Assembly (NCBI GenBank): GCA_964017125.1
Contig: OZ024902.1
Location: forward strand, 102,020,682-102,084,681
Reading direction: 5' to 3'
From: Flabesymbios commensalis
Lineage: Eukaryota > Annelida > Polychaeta > Terebellida > Flabelligeridae
DNA: 64,000 nt
The notes beneath the pieces are model-generated. The model searched no databases and was not told the origin of the DNA. It saw nothing but the letters and a program-made list of their open reading frames with translations. Both the position numbers and the translations under genes were made by a program. This document shows positions 12,095 through 25,161 of the stretch, one piece after another; the stretch's first letter is position 1; every line of letters begins with the position of its first letter.

Positions 12095-12820
12095 TTTCGT
12101 TAACGAAAATCACTCAACATTTTTTTATGTATTGCTCAAAAATTTATACCGTAAGCCCCCCCCCCCCTATATCCATTTCAACAAAAGCTCGGAATAGTTC
12201 GAAATTGGGCAATATTCGGACAGAAACTAGGTCATGGGGGCCGATTATCGGCCATTATTTTTTTTAATATGCGTAATATCTGGAAAACCGGACCAGATAG
12301 CTTGACCATTGCTATGGAGCAAAATGTGCAGTTTCTGGTAGGAATAATATATACCATGAGAAATTTCTACTTGATCAAAGTCAAAATGGCACACCTGCGG
12401 CCACTTCCGATCGACACATTTTCCCGTTAACGCGATTCACTCAACATTTTTTTATATATTGCTCAAAAATGCATACCATATATCCATTTCACTAATAGCT
12501 CACATGAGTTTGAAGATTTGCACAGAAAGTAGGTCATGGCGGCCAAAAAATATCGGGCATTATTTTTGTAATACATGTATGCGTAATATGTGGAGAACCA
12601 GACTAGACAGCTAGACCATTACTATTAAACAAAATGTGCAGTTTCAGGTAGGGATATACGATGAAAAAATTCAACTTCATCAAATTCAAAATGGCCGACC
12701 TGCTGCCACTTACTTCACACTTCTGCTGTGACTTCAATATGCGTAATAACTGGAAAACCTTGCCAGGTAGCTAAACCATTACTATTGAACAAACTGTGCA
12801 GTCTTTGTACTGCATGCTGT
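12095..12820. repeat. about 320-bp tandem repeat, 2+ copies
   Basis: The block with CACTCAACATTTTTTTATRTATTGCTC, then TAGGTCATGG, then GCGTAATATSTGGARAACC, then AAAATGTGCAGTTTC, is present from about 12109 and again from about 12430. A third partial copy starts near 12735. The units carry ATGGCSGCC-type words like those in the arms of the 15-kb element, but no open frame. Confidence 0.75.
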
Positions 12821-13007
12821 TAATAACCAGTTCTCGGACAATTTCAATAATGGTGGCGGGCTATTGTCGAGTATGCTCTTGTTTCAAATAATTTTTAATT
12901 TTAAACGATGATTAGAGGCTGAGGCCTATTTCCGTCGCCGGCGGGCCTTGTTAACAAATTATACACAAGGTGACGACTATGTGTGTATATATGACACCAG
13001 GTTCCTG

Positions 13008-13073
13008 CCCAGCAAACACAATGGTTTTTTAATGTTGGACCAGCGTCACAGACAATGTCTCGTTTCTGCTGGG
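13008..13073. mobile_element. palindromic CCCAGCAAACAC MITE, internally deleted
   Basis: Begins CCCAGCAAACACAATGG and ends TGTCTCGTTTCTGCTGGG, with the central GTTGGACCAGCGTCACAGAC. At 66 bp it is shorter than the usual length of about 110 bp. Confidence 0.7.
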
Positions 13074-13724
13074 TGGGTGATCGCCCCGCTGGATAACATA
13101 ATCTGAAAATAGTTAGGCTTTATAATTCTTGATCTTGTGCTGCTGTTTTTGCCGCGTCGCGATCGCAATCTATGGTCTTGGTTTGTATATTAAAATCTAT
13201 ACAGGCCTATATTATTATCAATAAGCATTATCCGTCTTGTGGCTTTTGTCTGTTACCGTACTTGTTTGGCATGTAATATTAGCCCAGACTAAGGGGTCTA
13301 ATCCCATCTACACATCTTCCCTGTAGACAATATTTGGCAAACATCATGTGCAATCCGTCACGTAATCTGTGCACGTAGGCCTAATTATCAGCATGATCAG
13401 TCGAATGGCGCAGTTCAGAAATGTAAAAAAATAAGATACACAAATATTTTTCTATCTTTTATTGAATAAATCGATAAGCTATGGCTATTCACATGGAACA
13501 CCAGACACATATTACATTAAATGGGCAGATAAAGTCAACAAGGCGTTTAAACGCACATACGTGGATTTAAATTAATAATTTATATTGTTAAGCTGCTAAG
13601 TTTATTATGTTCTCATAAGTTACTCAATTTACGAAATCAATTAAATCGTGTCAATTTAGCTAAAGCTTCAGAGTACAGCATTTGCTGTGTGAGTACACAT
13701 GCTAATAACCCTGGCTACGCCTCT

Positions 13725-13975
13725 GAAACATGTCCACAGACTATAACTGCAAAAGTTTTTAAATTTTTGTGTTGCACATTTACCAGTTAGGCTAGATATA
13801 AGAGACGAAATTCCCGATTTCTTATTTGGGACATGCATGTCCTAAATAAAAAATACAGGAATCTCGTCTCTGTATCTAGCCTAACTGGTAAATGCGCAGC
13901 ACAAAAATTTGAAACTTTAGTCTAAGGACATTGTTATATCATATGGTCATATTAAGAGGCCGAAATAAAATCACA
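13725..13975. mobile_element. long-hairpin MITE
   Basis: Left arm (ATGTCCACAGACTATAACTGCAAAAG; ACCAGTTAGGCTAGATA; GAGACGAAATTCC) is mirrored on the right (GGAATCTCGTCTC; TATCTAGCCTAACTGGT; CTTTAGTCTAAGGACAT; ATCATATGGTCATATTAAGAGG). The centre is near GGGACATGCATGTCC at about 13828. A half copy lies at about 41400-41520. It is non-coding. Confidence 0.75.
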
Positions 13976-15235
13976 GATTTCTTAATGATTCTAGCCTGAT
14001 TGAGTCACTAATACAGAGCCACTTCGAAAAAAATAAGTAAAAAAACATCTTGGCAAAACCATTGCATTTTTGTGACATAGCGTGACGTCTTTAGTCATGC
14101 TTTTTTAAGCTCCGCTTTACACAAAAAAATACATGTTTAAACTAGGACAAATTTCCCACAATCCCATTATCTAATTTAATCATTTAGTTGCACAACCGAA
14201 AAAACTGCTCTTTCAGAAAAATATTTTACCCCGAAATTGACAGAAAATGGTGTGTTTTTTTTTTGCAAAACGGTTGAACTCCTTATAAATAGACATTTGA
14301 ATGGTATTTATCTGTGGATCCTGCTTCTTGTCCATGTAGTCTTGAGACAAAAAGCAAATGTTAACATCATCACATATTAATACTTATTATTAAATAACGA
14401 AACTATGCACGAAATAGAGAGAACATGCAGTTTAGCTAGACATTGTAACAAATAATGTGTTAACATTTTCAGTCCATAATTTAGACAAGCCCTGACAGCT
14501 CATGTTAAAAAAACCTGGTCACCCCCATTCTTCGCAATAGGCTAATCCAATTTCAATCCTGCTTGTTGACAAGAAACCCTTTCAGACTCAATCTGCCGAA
14601 AGTCCAGCTATTTGAAGTGGGAATTTTCGTCTCGTTTTGCAATTATAATTTATACCAGAACTTAGTCTAAAAACGTCCATATATCGCCGGAAGGTGTCCT
14701 GAACATGTATACGAAGTTTAAATGTGAATAGAGAGGTAGGTTTTGAATAATCAACGGAAACGATGCGCTACTCAAACAGCAGATTCTTATTGGATTCTTA
14801 TCGTAGATTTGTAGCGGGATTTGGCGAGATACGCTACTTCCGGGTCCACTTGGCTCAGCCGGTAAAAACACGTGCTTTTTCCCACTGTAATCATGTTACA
14901 ACTTTTGAAGTGTATATGTTTGCGTTCCTTATTTAATTAGAGCACGATAAACAATATATTCATGCCTGGCAGATTAAATTTTGTAAATAGTGGTAATTAT
15001 AGATTGAAATAATAACGGGTCTAGTATAACACCAACAGCTCAATACATCTGTGTTAATTTGGACTGTGTAGTTGGTCTCTGAACCGGGTGACTGGCGTTG
15101 TTTACACTCGACGACGACGTGACACGTCACATTCACTGATTTCAACAGGGCATCATGCATGTCATGACTACATGTCACACCCATTTTTGTCATGTTATGG
15201 CCTGATCGACAGCTCAGAATTTTCTACTCACCCAG
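13976..15235. other. intergenic DNA, no gene seen
   Basis: AT-rich. The short frames on the minus strand at 14662-14871 and 14960-15193 have no recognisable domain or splice context. Confidence 0.45.
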
Positions 15236-15649
15236 ATTAGTATATGCCCTTATGTTGTTTCGTCGAATTTTTTGGTACATTTTTAAAAATTATATTTTTT
15301 AGAAAGATTATAGGGGGGTCTATTATAATCTGACGAAAAAATATGGCTGGCATTTTTTTGGCGGCCATTTTGAATTATTGGCGGCCATTTTGATTTTTTC
15401 ATACAAATAATCTATTTTTCTTCATATCTCGGTCAATAACGAGCGGATTTTCGAGATTTTATTGTCTGAACATATGTTTTCAAGGGCTAGGAATCGTTTA
15501 AGACACTTTTATTTGTCGTAAATATAATATTACGCTTTAAATTATATAAAACGCGAAAAAATCTAAATAATGATATCACTTTTTTACATCTTGTTAACCA
15601 TGATATTGGCAACATTGAAAATAAACCAAATACAAAAGAGTAGTCAAAG

Positions 15650-17720
15650 TTGAGCACTTACAGACAGAATTGTAGTGACAAGTGGATCGAGTTTCCAGGC
15701 CAATTTCACACAGTTTTATGTGTCTTGCGATGCCTAGGGCGGACAGTTGAAAGCAGTGGCTTAGATCAAGCATGGGTTGAATCTGATATCTATAGTAATG
15801 TAACTGTTCTGCAAATTATAAATGACAATAACCATAACTGGGCAACCGAGTGTCATCTAGTAACTGTACAGGTATTATGTGACCTCTGCTATATGATGCT
15901 TTTGTATCTGCATGATAGTCTTGCAGAAGCTTGCAGAAACGGAGAAGATACAAATGAGGCACATGAAAAACGGCTCGATACAATGAATACAGCTTGATGA
16001 ATTTGATTCCTCGAACAATAAGTATCCCATGTATAGATGGGTTATGATGTATATGCGACGGGTGATGAGCCTTATTCAGTTCGTGCGGGGAACTCGTCAG
16101 AGGAATTGGAACTTGCACTTAGCCACATTAGAAGGGCTATGTATATGGTTCTTTGCATATAATAGACTGGACTACGTACAAAATATACCTTCACATATGG
16201 CGCGAATGTATTATTTCAAGACCACAAATCGCCAGGTGTGAAACGATATGGAAAAAGGCGGATTAGCTATCAAGAAAACTCATTCACAGCTGTCGGTGTT
16301 GACCAGGCACAGAATATCAGGCATCAAAAAGAAATACTGAAGCTTTTTCTGAGATATTGCTTGATTATTCCAAATCCAAGAAAGTTCCTCACAAACAGTA
16401 CAATTACCCGTCGAGAAAAATATGTAAACCAGCTAAAAATGGTTTTGAATGTTGTTTAAATGTAACGATGGTAGTGAAAGTAAACTTTATATTTTGATGA
16501 CAAAAGTAATAATGCCCGACGATGTCCAAGATATCATACTTCGTAGAGAAGAAAAGGCGAAGTTGCATACAAAGAATGTGTGAAGGAAAGAATTTGTGGA
16601 GAGAGATATATGTGACACAAAATGACAAAAATAACATATTTCGGATGGAGCGCAGGGTGTAAAACAATAAAGGTTGATGTGGTGTCAAACGAAATGATGA
16701 TGAAGACATCGAATTCCATGATGACACATCTCACGTAATCACAAGGTGATACAGGGACATTGATCTAGAAAAGTGATTGGAGAGTATGGATTTTCAACTA
16801 CAAACCAGAAGCTGATGTGTTCTGATGGTCAATACCGTAGATGTTCAGATAAAGCTTTGCTGATGCATCAGCTTGAAAAATCGAAAATGAGCAAAGTATA
16901 TCCCAAGAATCTCTAGATCAGACATGTATATTATTTGACGAAATGGCTGTGGTATTGATGAACAAGATTTTTACAAAGATTCTTTTAATAATTGTAGTGA
17001 TCTGGCCGACTCCTTTGTGAATGCAATTGGCACATTTATGTACTGTTTGATAAAAACACTGTGAAGTCATCGATGACAGATCGAAAGACAGCAACGAACA
17101 GGTGAAAAATCATTGTACAAGCCAGAAGTTGAAGACTCCATACAGATCAGAGATTGTTTTGTAGATAAAAAAACTAAAGAACTTCTAACACTTTATTTAG
17201 CTCAAATGTGGTAGAAAAAAGTAATCAGCAGTCACATCAAAAACCCATAAAGGTGTATTATCAAATCAGTCCGCAGAAAATGTTGTAGATCTGAATAGTA
17301 GTGAGGAAGAAGCAGACACTCTTCTTATTCTTTATGCTGCCGGGATACATCAAACAGGATATGATGTACATAAAATCTAATGCATCGGACACAGATGTCA
17401 TGGTTTTGGCAATTTCAGCGATTGAAAAACTGAGAGGTAACACATCAATCATAGAAGGAACTGGCCCAAGACGTCGCATTGTGAAGCTGCAGCCAATCTA
17501 TGATGCTCTTGGTGACAAACCATTGGTGGTCGTGACACCACAGGCCATATCTTTGAGACAAGCAAAACATCGTGGTGGAAGTTTTTCTTCAAATCCAATG
17601 ATAGCGTAATCAAATCGCTTACTGCCTTGGGAAAATGTCCAGAACCAACAAAAGAAGTGTTTGAAGGGTGTGAGGAATTAATTTGCCGAGTGCTGAGAGT
17701 AAAAAAAGAAACATTTATTA
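15650..17720 (+). pseudogene. decayed EEADT/DTDV family gene
   Basis: Pieces of one large protein family appear in family order along the + strand, in changing frames. They are FPGQFHTVLCVLRCLGRT...SSGLDQAWVES (15690-15790); SLIQFVRGTRQRNWNLHLA with FFAYNR (16070-16165); FTAVGVDQAQN (about 16285-16315); FDEMAVVLMNKI and DLADSFVNAI (about 16935-17025); EEEADTLLILYAAG (from about 17305); and SDTDVMVLAISAIEKL (to about 17430). The family is a multi-copy, unnamed group of long proteins found in many aquatic invertebrates. Its biochemical role is not established, though the acidic EEAD and DTDV motifs suggest a metal-dependent fold. The N-terminal part seems missing and the gene has several breaks. 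It sits inside inverted arms, so it may be cargo or the enzyme of a mobile element. Confidence 0.7.
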
Positions 17721-18761
17721 CAGCGAAGGAGCTACAGTGGCATGTATTCTGCGGTCGAGACTTGTAGTGCATTATGACAACCTTGTTACAGATTTTGCTA
17801 CGGATAATGTATGTACCTGGTCAGGGGTATGTAGGTGTCACTCCTGTGTGTGTAATCGTGGTGATACACGTTAAAACTTTATTATTATTAATTGTATTAC
17901 CTTTTTAACATAATTTCAATTTTATGACGATGGTTTCTGAGCTTGAATAGGTATATTGTAAATAAATAAATAAATAAATAAATAATTAAATGTGTTGAGA
18001 AATTATCACCAACTTAAGGTGCTGTTCACATTCGTCGAGCACATCTACAGTGCAGTGTTTAACAAAATGCTCCTATTCCAACGCTACTGCAGCTAGACCT
18101 CAGACAGCTTGGCTGGTCGCTGGAGGCCTCAGGCAAATTCAAACCCATGGCGACTCCGATTTAGGTACACTTTCTCAGATGAAAATAAACTCTTATTTAG
18201 TCTTGTTGACCTATGTAAAAGCTCCTTGATTTTCGGTTGTCACCTCTTTAACATGTATAGGGAGGATACTCGTTTAATCTTAACGATGAGCTATATCTGA
18301 GCTAGAATGATAGTAAAACAGGCCCCAGGATCAGGCACACAGTTTGTAATTAAGGTGTCGTTGTGTTAAGTATGTGTCATGCTGGCTGCTCCTGTAAACA
18401 AAATAGTATAGAATGTACGGGGTTACGCACACGTGATAGCAAATCCTAATACGTGTAAAAATGTTCAGCATCTCAACATCGATGACAGAGATTATAAGTC
18501 ACGAATAATGTACTCTGAAATCTTGTCGGTAGTATTGAATATACACACACAGTATACATAACTATACTTTCATGTTTTTATATTGTTCCAATACGATATA
18601 TTATCAGATAATTATGGTCACACGATTCTGTTATACTCATTTACATAAAACATTAGCCTGTTATGATCAGTTGGCAATCAATTGGATCATTTTATTCACT
18701 TGGGGTATAGTTACCTTTACATATATGCAATCAGATTAACATTTTAAACACTAATGCATAT
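16861..18761 (+). repeat. source copy of a 1.9-kb duplication
   Basis: This segment is repeated almost base for base at 25958-27858, offset 9097 bp. It covers the 3' half of the EEADT/DTDV relic, its 3' flank and an (AAAT)n tract (17963-17984). The two copies have equal length because the other one gained 8 bp (AGGCCCCT-type insert at about 26951) and has a shorter (AAAT)n tract. Very few other differences are seen. Confidence 0.93.
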
Positions 18762-19714
18762 AACGGGTTAGGCCTAATATTTGCTTAGCCTAACTGTGTC
18801 CATTTATAAAAATACACGATGTTTTATTATTATTACTATACACGTGATACAAAAATTGAGTATTTCTGTTTTTGAATTGTATAACGTGTTTTCATTTAGA
18901 AGTAGTAATTTGCACATTAGAAACGCAAGTAGACAATAAAGACCTGTGAGGCTAAAGGGTTAGGTGAAATTTATTATATTACTAGTCACATAGGCCTAAA
19001 TATTCAGCAAGGTTGTACTTTATGTGTTGAATATTCAGTTTTAATTTTAATGTTGACAATATAATGGATAACATAACAAGATCTAATTAAATGATGTCAT
19101 TATATAGATTTTTCCCTGTATTTTATATAATTGAAAACGTAATATTATATTTACTCTAAATATATGTGTTTTAAACGATTCCTAGCCCATGAAAACATAT
19201 GTTTAGACATTAAAATCTCGCAAATCCGTCAATTAATAGCTGAAATATATGACAAACTCTGTTTTCAGTAAAAAAAAATCAAAATGGCCGCCAAGCATCC
19301 AAGATGGCCGCCAAAAAAATGCCAACCATATTTTTTCCATAACTTGACATCCAAACTACATTAAAAAGTCGGTTTCCGAAAATGTACCAAAAAATTCGAC
19401 GAACTCAAAAAACAACACTTAAGGGCATATACTAGATAGTTGTCAAAAGTTTAACAATTTGACATAACCTGCAATTCTGGAGGGTCCAAGCTCGCCCTAA
19501 TAATAAGACCAGGAAAATTAAATTCAGAGGAGTCTAGGACTAGGCCTAACGTTACTGTTCATAGTCAGTGTAGTGTTATGTCTGATTGTAGACTTAAGAT
19601 TGGCCATGACGTCATAATGAGATGGACTAATTCTAGGACTAAGCCTATGCCTCTAGGCCTAGGGCCTAGTCACAGTACATTGGATCACAAGGTTAATTTA
19701 GCCTATAATACTAA

Positions 19715-19803
19715 CCCAGTAAATACAAGACATCGGCCCAACGTCTTCGACGTTGGTCCAACATTGGATAAATGTTTAATACAAATGTTCTGTGTTTGCT
19801 GGG
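19715..19803. mobile_element. palindromic CCCAGCAAACAC MITE, TTGTATAA subfamily
   Basis: Ends are CCCAGTAAATAC and GTGTTTGCTGGG, around a central CCAACGTCTTCGACGTTGG. The right arm keeps the TAAATGTTTAATACAAATGTT block of the ATTTGTATAACATT subfamily. Confidence 0.8.
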
Positions 19804-20224
19804 AACTAGACTATGTAACTATAGCCAACTCTTAACATACAAGGGCTAGGCCTATAATATAGTCTAACGTTATAGACTAGTTCTACTAGACTATAGATTT
19901 AGGACTAGGCCTACTCATTTCAAAGCCTATATTCCTACTAAACTCCGAAGACTACCGTGAACCAAGAAAATTGACGCTCTTTTTATAGGCCTCTTTGACA
20001 ATTTTGAGGGTTTGGTAGAAACGACAAAAAAATAGTCAGGGACATAACTGATAAATGGGGTTGTTCAACAATTACGTATAGCTTGGGGGGGGGGGGTTAA
20101 AGGGTTATGGAGCGTAGTCAAAGTAACGTTAAAAAGCGTTATGAAGACGGGGGGACCAAAAGCATCCAAAAAAGCGTTATTGTTAATTTTTGGAACGCCC
20201 TCCCCCTCCCCCAATGCTTATCCA

Positions 20225-20360
20225 CTAGACCAGTGCACCAGGCGCGGATCCAATTCTTTAAAAAGTCCCCTAAATTAGCAAATAAACCTTGCCCTTGGGG
20301 GCGATCCTCCGAGCCCTCTGCGCCCTCTCCTTTTTCAAATCCTGGATCCGCCCCTGTGCA
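20225..20360. repeat. hAT-like end region
   Basis: GGCGCGGATCCAATTCTTTA at about 20241 and AAATCCTGGATCCGCCCCTG at about 20337-20358 are inverted relatives, which suggests a short non-autonomous element with CAGGGGCGGATCC ends. A poly-G run precedes it at about 20084-20097. Confidence 0.4.
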
Positions 20361-20469
20361 TGGGGGTAGCTAGCCTGGGCTGCAAGAAAGGGTGGGAGAC
20401 CGGATCCTCACAGTCCCCCCTCCCCACCCTGGAATAAACACTGCTAGTTATTGGTCACATTGACTGATC

Positions 20470-23080
20470 GATTCAAAATAAGAAAGATCTGACTGTTCCT
20501 AATTTTAATCAAACATTAAATGTTATTTCAGGCAGTCTAAGACTATACATAGTGTTCACTGAGTAGTTCATATGCTATGACCAAGCAAATATTAAACATC
20601 TCACTTTCTATAGAATTTAAGTGATTAAATTTTACTCTACAACATGTTCTCTACTATCTCACTTTCTATATTTTAGAGGCCTAGATCAACAGGTAAGGTT
20701 ATTTCATAAAACTGAATAAATCTGAAAACATGTACATATTGGTGTACAAACAAGGAGATCATATTGGTGTACAAACAAGGTGATCACTGTCTTGGTGTTT
20801 TATACATGTAGGGTCTGTAGAAAAACAGCATTATTATAGGCCTACTCTCAACAAATCTATTTTCCCATTCAAATATGAAATCATAAACACCAAAATATTA
20901 TAATAATATATATATGTAGATCTATAATTATACTGTATATAGAAAGTCCAAGACTGAAAATTTCAGAACATACAAAAAATATATGCTTTAACTGGAATAT
21001 GGTAAAATTTGTTAACAGGGTTGAAAAAATTGAGAATTAACCCTTGGATTGAACTGTAGGGGGGCTACTATAAAATCTACCCAGAGAGCTAGCTAAAAGC
21101 TCAGATTGGTAATCACTCTGGACAGTCTGACATACACACAACCAGTTACCTAGGCTATAACAATCTTGCTTGATTATTGAAACACACTTCACTTTTTATT
21201 CAAACACATTTTATTCTGTAAAAATTTTCAAATACAATAGATGCACAAGCCAGTTACCTAGGCTAAGATAAGATAAGATAGAGTCTACCTAGGCTATATA
21301 ACAATCTTGATTTAATATTAAAGTCATAACTGTTACACATTTCACTTAATATTCCAATATTGTAAAAATTACAAAACACAATAGATCATTCACAAGCACA
21401 GATAGTAATATTCTGTTGCGATAATTTATTTGGACTAGCTCCCACACCAATGAGTATAAATGGATATGTAACAAATGTGTAAATCTTTGAACAATGGTAC
21501 CCTATGAATTTGTTATTCACATATTGATCATTAAAATATATAATTTATTAACTGAACAATATTGACAGTAATGTTTGGGAATAAAAGTACCCTTATACAA
21601 ACATTTCCAAGAATCCCACAAACATTGTGTTACATGTAGACCTATACATAATGACAGTATCAAAGGACATATTTGAAAATAATGAAAATAACTAAGTGAA
21701 CTATGATAAAATGAAATGAATAATATTAGGATGTTCTGGCATTTCATGAATTAGTATAATAATAACTATACTAACTTGTGTGTTTCATAAATCAATTCAT
21801 TTTTCATTCAGAATGAAATGGGAGTTGCATCAGCTCTTCACATCTAAAGTTGAATGGAAATGAGAAAAGAGTAGTCTATTTAAATTACAACTTTATAAAA
21901 TCTAATGAATCACAGTATTAGCTTCAGACTAGTCGACAGATTTTGGATCTAGATTTTTTTTATCATGATATAATGATCATTTATTGGAAAGAATGGAAAA
22001 TATGTTGTCTAGCTCATCAGTGCATTAAGTAACTATTAGATGGTGATGAAGAATGCTGTGTTGTCAGAACTGGAAGTGGCCAAGTAAGTGATCAAACTTG
22101 AGGAGTATTGTGTAATTCCTGCAAAAAATACAAAAATAACATAAAAATTGTATGATAATTACTGTTATCCAATAATCACATAATCTATATCTAATATTGA
22201 CAGTTTTACAGTATAAGATAATTTCACATCTAAATAATTTCACTCTTAAATATTTTGGTGGAATATTTGTCCTGAGAAATGTATACATGCCTACATGCAA
22301 AATATTGAGCAATCACCATGATTAACATAAGAGTAGGTTGGTGACATACATACAAAGGCAAATGTTATCCCTGAATTTACACTTTTCAATTAATAAACAC
22401 AATTCAATGAAATAGAGCTACATGTAGGCCTAACCTTTTTTTTCAATGAGAAAGGCAAACATTTTTTTCATAGCAGAGTTTAAACAGGCACATTTTTTTC
22501 CAAATGTACTAATTTATTCTTTCATTTCTGCAAATTCTCATCCCCATTCCCACCTATTTAGATTGTGCTGTATAAAATAATGTATTTTGCAGCAGTCAAT
22601 TTGACTTCCAAGAAATTAGGCCCCTAGCAAATTCTAATTTCTAGTCATATGCAGCAATCCATAAAGTTTTAAAAAAATTGACCATGATTTAATTTCACGA
22701 TTGAAACTGAAGAAAATTAACAGGTTGTTTAGTCAGAGGGGAGCTATATTTGTAATATTACATGTTAAAACATAGACTAACTTTTTAACTATTGTTTACA
22801 ATGGGCCTAGGCCTATTAGACTACTGATTTTTTGAAAATTATGTAGGCCAAGTAGGCCTACTCCTATTATTATTAGCCCCTAAGCCTAAGGCGCTGAAAT
22901 ATTTCTGTATAAACCACGAGACCAAAGTGGCAAATGTTTTTTTCCTGCCTCTTTTGAAAACCTGCTACTATGCCTATAAAAATATGTAGGCTATGACTAG
23001 GCCCTATACTATAGTCTATATATTTAGACTACAACATGTTAGGCCATATATGCATGCGATAATAGGCCTATGAGGCTATG
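20470..23080. other. intergenic DNA with a short imperfect tandem repeat
   Basis: No gene is seen. A 28-bp direct repeat (ATATTGGTGTACAAACAAGG) lies at about 20737-20785. An imperfect duplication of about 150 bp lies at about 21130-21400 (CCAGTTACCTAGGCTA...AACAATCTTG...TGTAAAAATT). (AGATA)n lies at about 21264-21281. Minus-strand frames at 21517-21747 and 22064-22312 look like AT-rich chance frames. Confidence 0.5.
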
Positions 23081-23090
23081 GGTTTAAAGG

Positions 23091-25161
23091 GGTGATGATG
23101 AAACCCGAAAGCAAGCCAATTGCCGAAAGCAAGATCCCCGCACCGAAAGCAAGCTTATACAGGCTTATACAGAGTTCAAAAGTGAAACATTATTTTTATA
23201 TTGATTTATCATGCGCATATATCGTTAGTAAATAATGTATATTGAAATATATCTTTAGATCGGTATTTCGTAGAAAAAAACATATAATAACTATTAACTA
23301 TCCCCACCGAAAGCAAGCCTATATAGGCAAAATTCAGGTGATAAGCATAATATTTCTGATGATTTACAACGACTGAATTATTGTAGGAAATATAATGTAT
23401 AAATGAGAAATAATTTTATCAATTATTTTACAAAATGTAGTATTGTATTACATGTATTAAATAGGCCTAATACCGGCGACGAAAGCAAGATCCCCGCACT
23501 GACAGCAAGCCTTTAATGATAGAACTCGGGAGTACCATTCGAATTATTTTTCTATATAAGAAATTACTACAAAACATTGATAATGACATGTTTATCAAAA
23601 TTTTATATTGCAGACAACGAAAACAAGATCCTTTCCCTGAGAGCAAACGTATATAAGTTATATATAACATGTACTAAACTGTGTGCACTGGGCGACGAAA
23701 GCAAGATCCTACCACAAAAAGCAAGCGAGTGACTTGTGTAACACCTGGCGACGGAAGCAAGATAGTAGCCTGTCACCGAAAGCAAGATCACCCCCCCCCC
23801 CCCATCCAAAGTTAATGCTTGTAAAAGAATAAAATATATTATCAATTGTAATTACACATAGGCTATTATGCAAGTGTTGTTATTTAAAGTTACTAGAGCC
23901 AAAGAGCAAAAATAACTTTATAAAACCTATGCAATGCCAATGATAATACTTTTATTCAGTTTTATCGACAATTAAAATAACCTGTATATTAACCCTTAAG
24001 CAAGCAAGTGGTGTGCTTCAGGGCGACGAAAGCAAGATCCACACCCCCCGGAAGAAAAGCTTCCAAGCGAAACAAATGTTTTATTGTAATTTCAGATAGT
24101 AGGCCTATGTCATGTGTTGTAATTTGCAGCTCATATGAAAAAGGTCCAGGTTGAGGATAGGCCTACTTTTAACAAAGTAACTGTATACGACCTTTGGGTT
24201 GAGAAAGGTGCGATTAGTCATAACACTTAGTGTTAATACGTCATCAAAGTGACACACCCCTCTCTCAAATGGTATCACAACACTGTAATCGCTCAGTTGG
24301 TCACAAAGTGATGGCAGGTACTGTTTGACGTGTTTGTCACGCGTAAATGCGTGGCGCATATCATGCATGAGTTGCCAAAAAATAGATATTGCTTGTCACA
24401 AACGCAAATGATAATCTACAGATTGTAAAATAATAAATACCGTTTGTAGCCTGGCAGCCTAGCCGTATTTTTAAAAGGCGCTGGGTAGTAGGCTATTTGA
24501 CTGTCTCAGATGACGATAGTATATATATGGTCTATAATAAAATATAAACCGAGTTTCTTAGTAGCCCTAATGGTAGGCTATATTTATTAGAGATATTATA
24601 AATGCCGTATTTTCATGTTGTTTGTTTGTAGTGGGGGGATTTTGTATTCCTGTAGTTTAAAAAAAATAACAATGATTTTTTATGAGCAACTTCAACCAGG
24701 TGTTGTTTACACATGCCACTGGTTTGCTTACTGTACGTAGTAGGATCTTGCTTTCGTGGCCGGTAATAGTTATTATACTTTATATTTTTTCGTGAATTAC
24801 CGGACCGAATATGCTTTAATCTATATCATTTTTCAACGATATGTACACACAATAAATCAATAGAAAATAAGAAATATTAGCCTATGATTATCACCTGAAT
24901 TCTGCCTGTATACTATAGGCTTGATTTCGGTGCGGGGATCTTGCTTTCGTCGCCGGTAATAGTTATTATACTTTTTTTTCGGTAAATACCGATCTAAATA
25001 TATATTTGAATATACATTAACTAACGATATATGCGCATGATAAATCAATATAAAAATAAGGTTTGAGTTTTGAACTGTGCCTAAAACGCTTGCTTTCGGT
25101 GCGGGGATCTTGCTTTCGCTTGCTTTCGGCAATTGGCTTGCTTTCGGGTTTCATCATTACC
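23091..25161. mobile_element. 2.07-kb foldback element with 9-bp target duplication
   Basis: The ends are inverted: GGTGATGATGAAACCCGAAAGC on the left and GCTTTCGGGTTTCATCATTACC on the right. They are flanked by GGTTTAAAG at 23081-23089 and 25162-25170. Arms of roughly 380 bp match inwards (GCCAATTGCCGAAAGCAAG; ATGCGCATATATCGTTAG; ATTCAGGTGATAA). The word ACCGAAAGCAAG or CGACGAAAGCAAGATCC is repeated about ten times in the left third and several times inverted on the right. A 9-bp duplication with long arms fits Mutator-like (MULE) elements. There is no transposase frame, so it is non-autonomous. Confidence 0.75.

Larger units (their letters stand above)
15236..19432 (+). mobile_element. 4.2-kb long-TIR element enclosing an EEADT/DTDV gene
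   Basis: Inverted arms of about 320 bp lie at 15236-15556 and 19115-19432. From the outside inwards both contain TAGTATATGCCCTTA, then CGTCGAATTTTTTGGTACAT, then two GGCGGCCAT(T/C)TT words, then ACATATGTTTTCA and CTAGGAATCG, then GTAAATATAATATTACG. Between the arms is a decayed gene (15650-17720) of the EEADT/DTDV protein family. A second element of nearly equal length and plan lies at 54.5-58.7 kb in the opposite orientation. I could not fix a target duplication, and no known transposase motif was recognised, so the class of element is open. The arms' AAGATGGCCGCC word resembles the CCAT core bound by YY1-type factors; any role is inference. Confidence 0.6.

Noticed and set aside
12095-12820. 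A third EEADT/DTDV element, because of ATGGCGGCC words
   Set aside because: The words are there, but no inverted arms or family protein blocks were found; it is a tandem repeat.
17301-17609. 102-codon frame as a small intact gene
   Set aside because: It starts with GTG, and its start overlaps the EEADT block of a larger decayed gene read in another frame; it is a fragment.
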